Assembly: GCF_963682185.1 (NCBI RefSeq)
Contig: NZ_OY821667.1
Coordinates: forward strand, 2,740,501-2,804,500
From: an uncultured Cohaesibacter sp.
GTDB taxonomy: Bacteria > Pseudomonadota > Alphaproteobacteria > Rhizobiales > Cohaesibacteraceae
DNA: 64,000 nucleotides
Direction: 5' to 3'
Part shown: positions 54,765 to 64,000 of the stretch, piece by piece
How the letters are laid out: every line of letters begins with the position of its first letter
Numbering within the stretch: position 1 is the first letter of the stretch
Made by a program: the position numbers and the translations under genes
Notes under the pieces: model-generated
What the model saw: the letters and a program-made list of their open reading frames with translations, nothing else
Told to the model about the DNA's origin: nothing
The model's database searches: none

Positions 54765-56240
54765 CTATTTGTCGGTTTCGGTGTCTTCATCCTCGTCCGG
54801 TGATGACAAGATTTTTGCCACCAATTGGTCCATCAGGGACTGGGATTCCTTGAAGAGAGTATCCTGCAAGGCATCAGCCTGATAGGCCAGTCTGGTTTTG
54901 ACGTCACGTTGGGCACAAAGCGCCATTGCCATGGCAACGCCTTTTGCGCCACGTTTGCCAAGTTCGGTATGTGCCATGGTCCGTGCGATGTGAGCGCCGG
55001 TTCCGAAATGCTCCCGCCAGATCTTGGATGGTCGCTTTTTGACATACATTTCGCCCAAGAAGTCATGAAACACTGGGGCTTTTGCTTCGATCAGCCTCTG
55101 TCTTTCTTGATTGAGCCATCCCGTTCCGACTTCAGGGTTGACCTCGTGAAATACCAGGGCATCAAAGAATCTGTCGAGTTTTGGATGCAATGGCGCCCTG
55201 ATCGATTGGCCCGTTTTGTTGGTGGCTACATTGATTTTATATCGGCCTGTTTCGGCGTCATAGGTGATGTCTTCTCCCCACCGCAATAACCCGTCTGTTA
55301 TGCGCAGTGGTATAAAGAGCCAAAGTGCGATGACGGCTGCCTGATTGCGCAACTTGTTCTTTGTCTTTCGATGTGTGGCAGTTGTGCTGTCCTTGAGGAG
55401 TTGGCAAGCAAGTCGGTAGATATCCTTGTAAGATGGCATTCGTTCATATCGGCCGAATTTCAGGGGGCTTTCTGCTGCTGCATCACTTTCGAGTTTGTTG
55501 ATATGCTTGTTTAAGTCGGCCAGAATCTGAGGGCTGACACCCAGCTCTTTTCCAAACTGGCGTAATCGCATTGTTGCGGTTTGCAACGTACGGGCACGGC
55601 ACCTCTGATTTTGATAGGTGGCTTCTTCTGCAGACGGAGCCCGATCTTTTTTTGTCTGTTCAAGAATGCGCACACCTGCGGCATCGATGACGACCGGAAC
55701 GCCTGCTGTTTTGAGGGTCCAGACATACTCGTTGATGACATCTTGCATATTTTCCAGCAGGCTTGCTGAAAATGCTTTGCCGCCAGAAGGGCGATGGCCA
55801 TTTCGCAACTGCGCCCATATTTGCTGCCAAGGGACGGGCCATTCCGAGACAGGACAGCGATATTTGGCTGGCTTTCTCTCTGCCTTTTCTTGCGGCTTTT
55901 TATGGGCATTGTTGTATGTGAACGTCTTTTCGGTGATCGCTGCCTGCAGGGCTGGACCGACAACCGGATGACCCGGAAACAGGATGTTGAACGTCGATCG
56001 TAAGGCAATCAGGGTATTCGGCGGCTCGTGCTTTGCCGAATAATCTAAAAAGTCCTGTTTGGTTGGAGCGTTTATGCCATGGAGATGAGTGTAACGCAAA
56101 AACTTGGCCAATCGCTTTTTGTGTCCATCGTCCAACTGACCGAATGTTGGCATGGCCTCATAAGGAGCGAGCAACTCGTCATTGGATGGGGTGTTTGCTG
56201 CTTCTATGTTCAATTTGTCTTTCTTGTTACCATTATTCAT
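54765..56240 (-). CDS. Large tyrosine-recombinase-like protein, 491 aa
   Basis: A recombinase-fold protein. The C-terminal third keeps the order of catalytic boxes: Arg313 in PLRITDGL, His417 and Arg420 in GAHIARTMAH, and a candidate nucleophile Tyr453 in TRLAYQAD; the second His (LGH of typical enzymes) is replaced (LCAQ). The N-terminal 290 residues are long and basic, with a SAM-like region near 75-110. It ends acidic (DEDEDTETDK). Its ATG overlaps the upstream recombinase gene by 8 bp. It may be an active or an accessory recombinase. Confidence 0.8.
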   Translation of the reverse strand: MNNGNKKDKLNIEAANTPSNDELLAPYEAMPTFGQLDDGHKKRLAKFLRYTHLHGINAPTKQDFLDYSAKHEPPNTLIALRSTFNILFPGHPVVGPALQAAITEKTFTYNNAHKKPQEKAERKPAKYRCPVSEWPVPWQQIWAQLRNGHRPSGGKAFSASLLENMQDVINEYVWTLKTAGVPVVIDAAGVRILEQTKKDRAPSAEEATYQNQRCRARTLQTATMRLRQFGKELGVSPQILADLNKHINKLESDAAAESPLKFGRYERMPSYKDIYRLACQLLKDSTTATHRKTKNKLRNQAAVIALWLFIPLRITDGLLRWGEDITYDAETGRYKINVATNKTGQSIRAPLHPKLDRFFDALVFHEVNPEVGTGWLNQERQRLIEAKAPVFHDFLGEMYVKKRPSKIWREHFGTGAHIARTMAHTELGKRGAKGVAMAMALCAQRDVKTRLAYQADALQDTLFKESQSLMDQLVAKILSSPDEDEDTETDK

Positions 56241-58065
56241 CGATCATCTCCGCAATCAGTTCTTGGCCGACTTGCATCTGTTCCACTTCCTTGATCCATG
56301 CGTAATAGGTCAAAACCGTATTGACCGTATCGCCGAGGCGCGTCGCAATGACCACGATCTTTTCGGGATGTGCGCGAAGCAAGAGTGAGGCCTGCCCATG
56401 GCGCATTTGTTGAGGTGTCATGGGCAAGTTGAGGACCGTGCGCGTGTAAGTCGAATAACGTTCGCTAAAATAGGTCTCATTCATTGGCTTTGTGGCACTT
56501 TCCGGGGCTGGAAAGAAATACGGGTTGTTGGCCGCGTGCTGATACAAGGGCCTGATGGTTTCAAGATACCAGTCCAAGACTCCCAGATAGTCTTGGTTGC
56601 CTGGGTGTATCTCAACCTTGATGCCCTTTTTGTTTTTGACGGTGCCCGGCGGGATCCTAAGCTTGATGGGATCTTTCTTGCTCTTGGGCATCATGATATG
56701 TGCATCAGTGCCATGGAGAGTCAGGCCCATGGCATTTTCGCAGCGGATCGGTGCTCCGCCAATTTCGATGGCGCAAAAGGCCGCACAGGTGCCGATCCAG
56801 CGGTATTTCACCAGTTCCATCTTCGTCAATGCACGCCCTTGTGCACTGGCTACGGATTCCATTTCCATGGCTGCATCCCGAAAGGCAAAAGGCGAGTTCA
56901 AGAAGCGCTTTGTGAGGGGGGTGGATTCAAACAAATTTTCACAAAACTGCTTATTGGCTTCGGCCATTTCATCTTCGGCATCTTTGCCTTCAATCAGGAT
57001 GGAATTGTTTTTGAGCGCCTGGGTGAGCGCCGCAAGGGCTGTCGGGTCAGCGTCAAGGGCATGGAGGACCCGTTTGTATTTGGACAGATATTTCCGAACC
57101 GTCCGAGGTTTTAGTTTGCGGACATCATGGTCTGGCAACTGACAGCGGGCAACCATCAGATTCCGGACCTCAGTAATCACATCGCCGCGGACGAAAATAA
57201 GATCCCAACGCTGACTGATGTCAGTTTCGGGATGCGCATCGAGGTACGTGCGCGTGATGGAGTTCATCGTCGAGTTGAAGAGGGTTTGCGTTTCGGGGCT
57301 GCGATTGGCATAGGTCTTTGAAACAGGATCGAAATCCTCATCAGCCAAGACCGCATAGATCGCGTCAATGTCTTCCTGCCAATGTGGCGGGATCGGCTCT
57401 TGCTGCTGACGCAAACGGCGGGCTGAAAAGCCAATGCTGCTCAGAGGCAGATGGGGGTGAGCAAAATCATATTCGCGGAGCTTGTCAAGAAACGCCATGG
57501 CACGGCGATAGGAATCCCGTATGCGCGTTGGGCAGACAAGATACAAGCTGTTGGCGATGTCCTTGGTGATGTCCTGTGGTTGGATATCTACAGATCGCAT
57601 GAAATCAGCAAGGCTTCTTACCGCAACAAAATTGGTTTTGCGATAAGGATCAAAATCCGGGATGTCCGGTGCGTGGCAATCAAGCGCATCGAGCAAATGA
57701 TACCAACCATCTTGCTGGGCCCGTGCCTCTTCAAGGGCTTTATAGACGCCCAGGAATTCCTTGAGGGCTGCCTGGAGGCGACGGCGAAATTGTAGGTAGG
57801 CTTTTTCGGTAGTCCACCAGCTTGGATCAAAACCGTCGAGTGGGAAGGTGACCTCGATAAGATCCAAGGAGGCGGGGATGGTTGACAAGGGCTCGTTCAG
57901 AATGTCGCCAACCCGCTTGATCGAAGATACATAACGCTTCCTGCTCTCGTCGCTGAGATCTGTTCGCTTCTCGACATGAGCGAGCAGATCCTCAAATGTT
58001 TTGGGTTTGGGTTGATGCTCCTCAGATGCCGGTATTGGTGCCGGGGGGTCGAATAAGTTATTCAA
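56233..58065 (-). CDS. Very large tyrosine-recombinase-like protein, ~610 aa
   Basis: A protein of about 610 residues (TTG start preceded by AAAGG; a longer GTG start at 58140 cannot be excluded). Box I Arg is in GGAPIRCENA (about residue 441), box II in TPQQMRHGQASLLL (about 551-564) with the usual first His replaced by Gln, box III LGD instead of LGH, and the Tyr in VLTYYAWI near 587. The N-terminal half is long and holds helical DNA-binding-like segments. Overlap of 8 bp with the next gene implies the two act together. Confidence 0.8.
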   Translation of the reverse strand: MNNLFDPPAPIPASEEHQPKPKTFEDLLAHVEKRTDLSDESRKRYVSSIKRVGDILNEPLSTIPASLDLIEVTFPLDGFDPSWWTTEKAYLQFRRRLQAALKEFLGVYKALEEARAQQDGWYHLLDALDCHAPDIPDFDPYRKTNFVAVRSLADFMRSVDIQPQDITKDIANSLYLVCPTRIRDSYRRAMAFLDKLREYDFAHPHLPLSSIGFSARRLRQQQEPIPPHWQEDIDAIYAVLADEDFDPVSKTYANRSPETQTLFNSTMNSITRTYLDAHPETDISQRWDLIFVRGDVITEVRNLMVARCQLPDHDVRKLKPRTVRKYLSKYKRVLHALDADPTALAALTQALKNNSILIEGKDAEDEMAEANKQFCENLFESTPLTKRFLNSPFAFRDAAMEMESVASAQGRALTKMELVKYRWIGTCAAFCAIEIGGAPIRCENAMGLTLHGTDAHIMMPKSKKDPIKLRIPPGTVKNKKGIKVEIHPGNQDYLGVLDWYLETIRPLYQHAANNPYFFPAPESATKPMNETYFSERYSTYTRTVLNLPMTPQQMRHGQASLLLRAHPEKIVVIATRLGDTVNTVLTYYAWIKEVEQMQVGQELIAEMIDE

Positions 58066-58242
58066 TTTGCTAACCTTTCTTTGGTTTGAGTGTGGTCGTT
58101 CAAATGCACTTCCGGTCGCCAAAGTGCATGCAGGACACACACACCACTGAATTTTCCGGACCCGATAATCGGTGGGTGTATGTATCCCGGGCGTGTCTCG
58201 GTCGTCCGGTCGAAAATGCGAATTTTGCTGTGTCCGATGTAT

Positions 58243-58779
58243 TCATTGCGCATCTCCATCGATTACTTGTGGCAACGAGAAGATGCCGACAGCAGTCGTT
58301 GGTGCAGGGTCAGCAGATGGAACCTGTGATGGGGATGGCACGACACCTGATTTGGACAGGTGTCGATATTTCGGTTGGGGCTTGTTGCTCTGCCAGGCAA
58401 TCACATCAGCTCTACGCCAACGTTTCCGATTCCGCGCGTTGGGGCGCTTTCCAAACGAAAGATCGATTGGCGCGGGAAAGTCTGGACTATAATTGGGTGA
58501 GGAAGGATTGACCCAGCGATAGATGATCGATGGATCTGTCCTACCCATATCTTGGGCCACCTGACTTGCTGTCAAGAGAGGCTTTGTCAACTCTTCCCAA
58601 TGTTTTGCAGACTGGTCGGCAGCAAGTCCGAGGGCCTCAAAGACGACGGACCAGCGGGTGCCGTTGGCGCGCAACACGATGCCTGCGTCCTGTAGGACTT
58701 CTTTGAGGCTCCGTGCCGGCACACCGAAAAAGGCGATCAGGTCTTTGCGGTTGATGTAACTGTCTTTGCATTTTGTCAT
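58243..58779 (-). CDS. AlpA-like DNA-binding protein
   Basis: A 178-residue protein. A first helical domain at about residues 6-60 (INRKDLIAFFGVPARSLKEVL) may be a helix-turn-helix, and a second (LLTASQVAQDMGRTDPSIIYRWV, about 67-90) matches AlpA/MerR-like excisionase domains, with RRADVIAWQS after it. The C-terminal 40 residues are Pro/Ser-rich. It precedes the recombinase pair on the same strand, so it probably serves as directionality factor or regulator. Confidence 0.7.
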   Translation of the reverse strand: MTKCKDSYINRKDLIAFFGVPARSLKEVLQDAGIVLRANGTRWSVVFEALGLAADQSAKHWEELTKPLLTASQVAQDMGRTDPSIIYRWVNPSSPNYSPDFPAPIDLSFGKRPNARNRKRWRRADVIAWQSNKPQPKYRHLSKSGVVPSPSQVPSADPAPTTAVGIFSLPQVIDGDAQ

Positions 58780-59010
58780 ATAAAGGGAACTGGAAAAATT
58801 TTCCGAGAAACCAAAATAAAAATGCAACTTTTTAGAAATTATTTTACAAGTAATTGTATTTGTTTATGAAATTTATTGTCTGAAGTATGTGAGATGATAG
58901 CAGCAGGGGCAAACAGTTTGGCCCGGCGACAGTGAAGCAATCGCCGGGCTGGTTGTTTATGCAAGATGCGGAGGCACGGGATACATGATAAGGGTTGCCA
59001 GGCGTTGCCT

Positions 59011-59559
59011 CTAAGCCAGTGACGTTGGTTTGTTTATTACATATACACGTCGCCAACCCATCATCTCTTCTACGATTGGAATGCCGGCGTGACACCCGCG
59101 CATGAACCTGTAGTAATATTGCGCACGCAAAAAAGCCAAGAGCGGGGCGCTGCCCGGATTAAGATTTTTGCGATCAAAAAAACGACGCAGCTTTGCAAGC
59201 GTGTGATAGCCCCGACAATCTGGAAAGCCATCAGGATGTCTATTTGCTGCGGCCAACGACAGGCCGACCAAGGGCACTTTGCGTTGGCTATCTGGATTTT
59301 TCGACCTGATGCTATCCCCAATGCATATATGAGGGATTGGATCGTCAAGGACGATGTCGCAGGGGGCAAGGCCTGTGAGATCACCTGCTCTGCAGCCAGT
59401 TTCGAGCATCATCAGCAAAAAATCGCGTGAGGTGTCGTCGAGGCCATCAAAGGCATTAGGAGCAAGCCAGTCAGACTTGATCCGTGCGATATCGGAGACC
59501 AACTCAGCAAAGTTGGGTTCATTTCGGAATTGTTCGGTTTTGATGATCGATTTTATCAT
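59011..59559 (-). CDS. Truncated tyrosine recombinase / integrase-like protein
   Basis: A 182-residue protein. The box I pattern is good (LETGCRAGDLTGLAPCDI near residues 52-69, with the catalytic Arg), and KVPLVGLSLAAANRHPDGF follows as in phage integrases. The C-terminal catalytic half is missing or degraded: no H-x-x-R or nucleophilic Tyr motif can be placed. ATG at 59559 follows GGAGATTGTG. It may be a decaying integrase of the same element. Confidence 0.6.
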   Translation of the reverse strand: MIKSIIKTEQFRNEPNFAELVSDIARIKSDWLAPNAFDGLDDTSRDFLLMMLETGCRAGDLTGLAPCDIVLDDPIPHICIGDSIRSKNPDSQRKVPLVGLSLAAANRHPDGFPDCRGYHTLAKLRRFFDRKNLNPGSAPLLAFLRAQYYYRFMRGCHAGIPIVEEMMGWRRVYVINKPTSLA

Positions 59560-60296
59560 CACAATCTCCATCATTGGTTTCACAAGACAGGAGGATGCCT
59601 CTGCAAAAAGCAGCAGGCGATCGCTCCCTGAAAGCAAATAGGGCGATCAAGGACGAACGAAAAACGCAAATTGCGCCATAGTTTTAAGTAAATGTACGTA
59701 TATTGACGGTGGGATCGGCCAAGATAATTGAGGATGCTGCGTACTTTTTCTTATGGTCATCTATAGTGATGGCAAAAAAATCAATAAATTTGGCACATTC
59801 GTTTGGGCCTCATCGTAATCCGACCTATTTTCGCTGGTTAAGCTGTTTTCATCAGATCCTGACCGCTTTGTTCGTGTCCGCATCGAGCCTTTGCTCCAAT
59901 CAGGACACGGTTGGGCGGATTGATCTGTGATTTACATTGTTACAGTTTCAGTTGTTGGATGAGCGGGACGGGATCATCCATAATATCTGTTCCGCACTCC
60001 TTTACCGGAAATCGCTGAATTCTGCGGTTCTTTTCCCCATTTTCTCCTTGCGACCGAAAAAAGCACGGGTCCGTTTGGGTTTGTATCGCAATCGCCGTAG
60101 TTCCTTGATGTGGGCCGGTGTGTGATCGCTGGCCGTGATCGCAATCCCGCGATCGGAGATCGGATCCCGGCGTTATGGTACCGCAATGCTCAACAATTGA
60201 GTTCGAGAGAGTGCCAATCCATGGCAGGCATGCTCATTGCCACCCATGGATGCTGTCTAATGCTGTCCTGCAGATGCTTCGCATGGATGGTCTGAC
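59560..60296. other. Gene-free stretch between divergent element genes
   Basis: No gene is supported. It is AT-rich up to about 59700 and then of mixed composition, and should contain the promoters of the leftward integrase fragment and the rightward genes. It is also the most likely place for an origin, attachment or control region of the element. Confidence 0.45.
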
Positions 60297-60569
60297 ATGA
60301 CGTTATCCTGCGACATGGATCCCAAATGCGGATCTGCCGATCTCCATAAAGCAGCAAAAAGCCAGCCCAAAAGCGAAACGGCGGTTTATCTGGCACGCCT
60401 GTATGCCGCTCGTGACAAGGCAGCCGTGTTGATTTCAGATGGCGAAGAATGGGTATTGCCCCATTTTGAAAGGATCCTTGCTGAGATCGAAAAGCTTGAA
60501 GAAAAGCAGAAGCGACTGGATCTTGCCCTTGAAATCGCCCGCAAGGCCAAGCAACCGCGGGCAGATTGA
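60297..60569 (+). CDS. Small coiled-coil hypothetical protein
   Basis: A 90-residue protein. Residues 28-85 are strongly helical with heptads (YLARLYAARDKAAVLIS, then FERILAEIEKLEEKQKRLDLA), so a coiled coil is likely. No family recognised. RBS is weak, so the start is uncertain. It is first of two plus-strand genes. Confidence 0.5.
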   Translation: MTLSCDMDPKCGSADLHKAAKSQPKSETAVYLARLYAARDKAAVLISDGEEWVLPHFERILAEIEKLEEKQKRLDLALEIARKAKQPRAD

Positions 60570-60753
60570 TGCGCTCGACGTAATCGACACATCCTCTCTT
60601 GCAAGAAAATGCGATCACTTTTTCTGGTTCGCTGAAATCCGCCCTAAGTCCCATTCAAGGCTCTTGGACAAGGATTGTGATCTGAACCAATCGTTCCTTT
60701 GGCCTCATTGCGAAAAAACCAATGATCGGTGTGTGCCGAGGAACAGGATCAAT

Positions 60754-61707
60754 ATGAGCGATCAGAATGAGATTTTCGGGAAATACAATGATGTGTCGGT
60801 GTTGACGCGACATGTCGATGACGCACTTTTACAGCTGTCAGACACATTCGACACAGTGGAGTTTGTCTCAGCTCTTACCGCTGCAGGACAAAGAGGTGCC
60901 GATGATGAAAAAGTGCATCAACGCGTTTTGCAGCAATGCAAGCGGGACGGTAAGATCAGGGCTGGAGCCAAAAAGGGAAAGTGGCAAAAAGCCACTGGCA
61001 TCAAGACGGAAAGACCCGAGTTCCTGAAGACACTTGTCTTGGGCTTTTCCGTCGCTGTGTGTCTTTTAATCTGGGGAGCTCAGATCGCAATCAATGTGCG
61101 GTTTGCCTGGGAGGTGGCGGGCGCTGATCCGTTCTTCCAATGGACCATGGTGACAATCATGGCGGCTCTGGATCTAGGTCGCCCCTTGTTTATGGCCAAA
61201 GGCATGCATGTCCTCTCAAGGCGCCTGCGTCGTGAGGCTACGCTTTATTTCACGATTGGCTTTACGCTGGCGTCGGTGTCATTTTTGTGTTCGAGCTCGA
61301 TGTTGTCCGCGTCATTTGCGCAGGGGCAACTGATCAATATCCGGATAGATAAAAAACAGGAGGCAATCGAGAGGCTGGTGGTTGATGCAAGGGAGTTTCG
61401 CCTGAGAGCGATTGCTTTGCGGGCGGAGGCAGACGAAGAGTGTGCGCATGGAGGGTGCGGCCCCAAAGCCAGAAAGCTGCAAAAAGACGCCGAGGCGAAT
61501 GAATTACAGGCAAAAGACGCCCAAGATCAGCTCGACCAAATGTCAAAGCAGGTAGAAAGGCCTCCGGAAATGATCGCAGGTCTGGTGCATGCCTTCGAAA
61601 ATATGCATCTTTATGGTGATGATCATAAAATGCGGCTGCCCTATCTGCTGGCTTTTGTCATCGAATTGGCCGCGCTCTTCGGCCCCGGCCTGCTTTTGAG
61701 GCGATAA
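60754..61707 (+). CDS. Membrane protein with basic N-terminal domain and coiled coil
   Basis: A 317-residue unknown. Residues 1-85 form a soluble domain resembling a winged helix (FVSALTAAGQ... KVHQRVLQQCKRDGKIRAGAKKGKWQKA), then membrane segments at about 93-112, 125-145, 160-185, a long charged helical stretch at about 190-275 with two cysteines (EECAHGGCGP), and a last membrane helix at about 292-312. RBS GAGGAACAGG before the ATG. The layout suggests a sensor or a membrane anchor linked to the recombinase element. Function unknown. Confidence 0.75.
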   Translation: MSDQNEIFGKYNDVSVLTRHVDDALLQLSDTFDTVEFVSALTAAGQRGADDEKVHQRVLQQCKRDGKIRAGAKKGKWQKATGIKTERPEFLKTLVLGFSVAVCLLIWGAQIAINVRFAWEVAGADPFFQWTMVTIMAALDLGRPLFMAKGMHVLSRRLRREATLYFTIGFTLASVSFLCSSSMLSASFAQGQLINIRIDKKQEAIERLVVDAREFRLRAIALRAEADEECAHGGCGPKARKLQKDAEANELQAKDAQDQLDQMSKQVERPPEMIAGLVHAFENMHLYGDDHKMRLPYLLAFVIELAALFGPGLLLRR

Positions 61708-63658
<1,951 letters not shown>

Positions 63659-63670
63659 CAAAGGCAAACG

Positions 63671-63702
63671 GATCCGGCTCTCCCGTGATGAGCCGGATCT
63701 TT
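63671..63702 (+). terminator. Terminator after the aldo/keto reductase
   Basis: GATCCGGCTC and GAGCCGGATC form a 10-bp stem with a 9-base loop and a short T-run. Confidence 0.75.
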
Positions 63703-63737
63703 GCTCTCACTGTCAGATGACGGGAAAGGAAACAACA

Positions 63738-64000
63738 ATGACCCGCAAAGCCAGCACAGATATTACCGCGATGAGCAGCAGACGCAGCTTCCTGAAAGCC
63801 GCAGCCTCCATCGGCCTTTCGATCCCCTTCCTTGTGGAGAATGCGTGCGCCCAGCAGGCCGGCCAGGGGAGCAAAATTCTTGTCGCCTACTATTCTCGAA
63901 CCGGCAACACGCGCACCGTCGCAGAACAGGTTCAACAGCTCACCGGCGCAGACATCTTCGAGCTGAAGACGGTTCATTCCTATCCAGCCGAAAATCGCGC
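63738..64000 (+). CDS. Flavodoxin family protein with Tat signal (3' end cut by window)
   Basis: Only the first 87 residues are visible. A twin-arginine signal (SSRRSFLKAAASIG at residues 13-26, hydrophobic part, then ACAQQ) precedes the FMN phosphate-binding loop ILVAYYSRTGNTRTVAEQV near residues 47-65, the signature of flavodoxin-like proteins. It is probably a periplasmic flavoprotein. It follows the aldo/keto reductase gene. Confidence 0.85.
   Translation, partial: MTRKASTDITAMSSRRSFLKAAASIGLSIPFLVENACAQQAGQGSKILVAYYSRTGNTRTVAEQVQQLTGADIFELKTVHSYPAENR

Noticed and set aside
56398-57142. Long plus-strand frames opposite the ~610-aa recombinase gene
   Set aside because: Shadows of the recombinase frame; their translations show no recognisable domain.
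59560-60296. Plasmid-type replication origin with iterons
   Set aside because: AT-rich start and mixed sequence, but no repeated iteron motif or initiator gene could be found.

Overview
The window looks like a chromosomal segment of an alphaproteobacterium, probably a marine Hyphomicrobiales (Cohaesibacter/Stappiaceae type). This is inferred from protein flavour, from the number of TRAP transporters and from moderate G+C; no rRNA or other phylogenetic marker beyond the pheT tail and lepA is present.

Region 1 (1-13.8 kb) reads as ordinary core genome. It holds the 3' end of pheT, an ASCH protein, a nucleotidyltransferase-like protein, a feoABC ferrous-iron uptake operon with ATGA coupling, an Lrp regulator divergent from an orphan Tat-exported TRAP solute-binding protein, lepA, a GGDEF response regulator whose phosphoacceptor Asp is Ser, a DUF2799 lipoprotein, mepA, msrA, and tRNA-Ser(GGA) at 13743-13832.

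Region 2 (13.8-44.6 kb) starts in the 3' end of tRNA-Ser. A copy of that tRNA end plus about 260 bp of adjoining sequence recurs at 44612-44874, so the ~31 kb between is probably an island or stacked islands whose integrase is gone. Cargo in order: DUF805 and HdeA-like proteins; a DISM-type histidine kinase with a LuxR-family regulator; a TetR/MFS efflux pair; an acetyltransferase; an MBL-fold hydrolase; a broken GT51-like transglycosylase; a complete L-idonate/gluconate pathway (idnO-gntK, idnD, gnd, a GntR-type LacI regulator) with matching palindromic operators; a 5-oxoprolinase operon (pxpA, a biotinyl-like domain lacking the lysine, pxpC, pxpB, accC, accB, RraA-type aldolase) with successive 4-bp overlaps; a LysR regulator; and a divergent operon of SDR, TRAP dctPQM and aminotransferase, followed by a D-2-hydroxyacid dehydrogenase and a convergent Glu/Leu-type dehydrogenase.

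Region 3 (44.6-51.7 kb) starts at the second repeat copy and a 5'-truncated SHMT-like gene. It continues with a DUF1330 protein, a TAXI-type TRAP transporter (fused permease plus binding protein), a DHDPS-family aldolase and a divergent LacI regulator sharing a perfect palindrome.

Region 4 (51.8-61.7 kb) is accessory DNA of a different kind. A minus-strand array runs AlpA-like DNA-binding protein, two very large divergent tyrosine-recombinase-like proteins (overlapping by 8 bp), a strong terminator, two tandem paralogues with a PemK/MazF-like pattern, an acidic unknown protein, and an orphan Xre/ParS-type antitoxin-like protein. A short integrase fragment and two plus-strand unknowns (one with a basic N-terminal domain, membrane helices and a coiled coil) lie upstream. 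This is the best candidate here for an undescribed mobile or defence-like module.

Region 5 (61.7-64 kb) has a ~1 kb gene-poor stretch, an aldo/keto reductase interrupted by an amber codon at a likely Trp position, and the start of a Tat-exported flavodoxin-like protein cut by the window edge.
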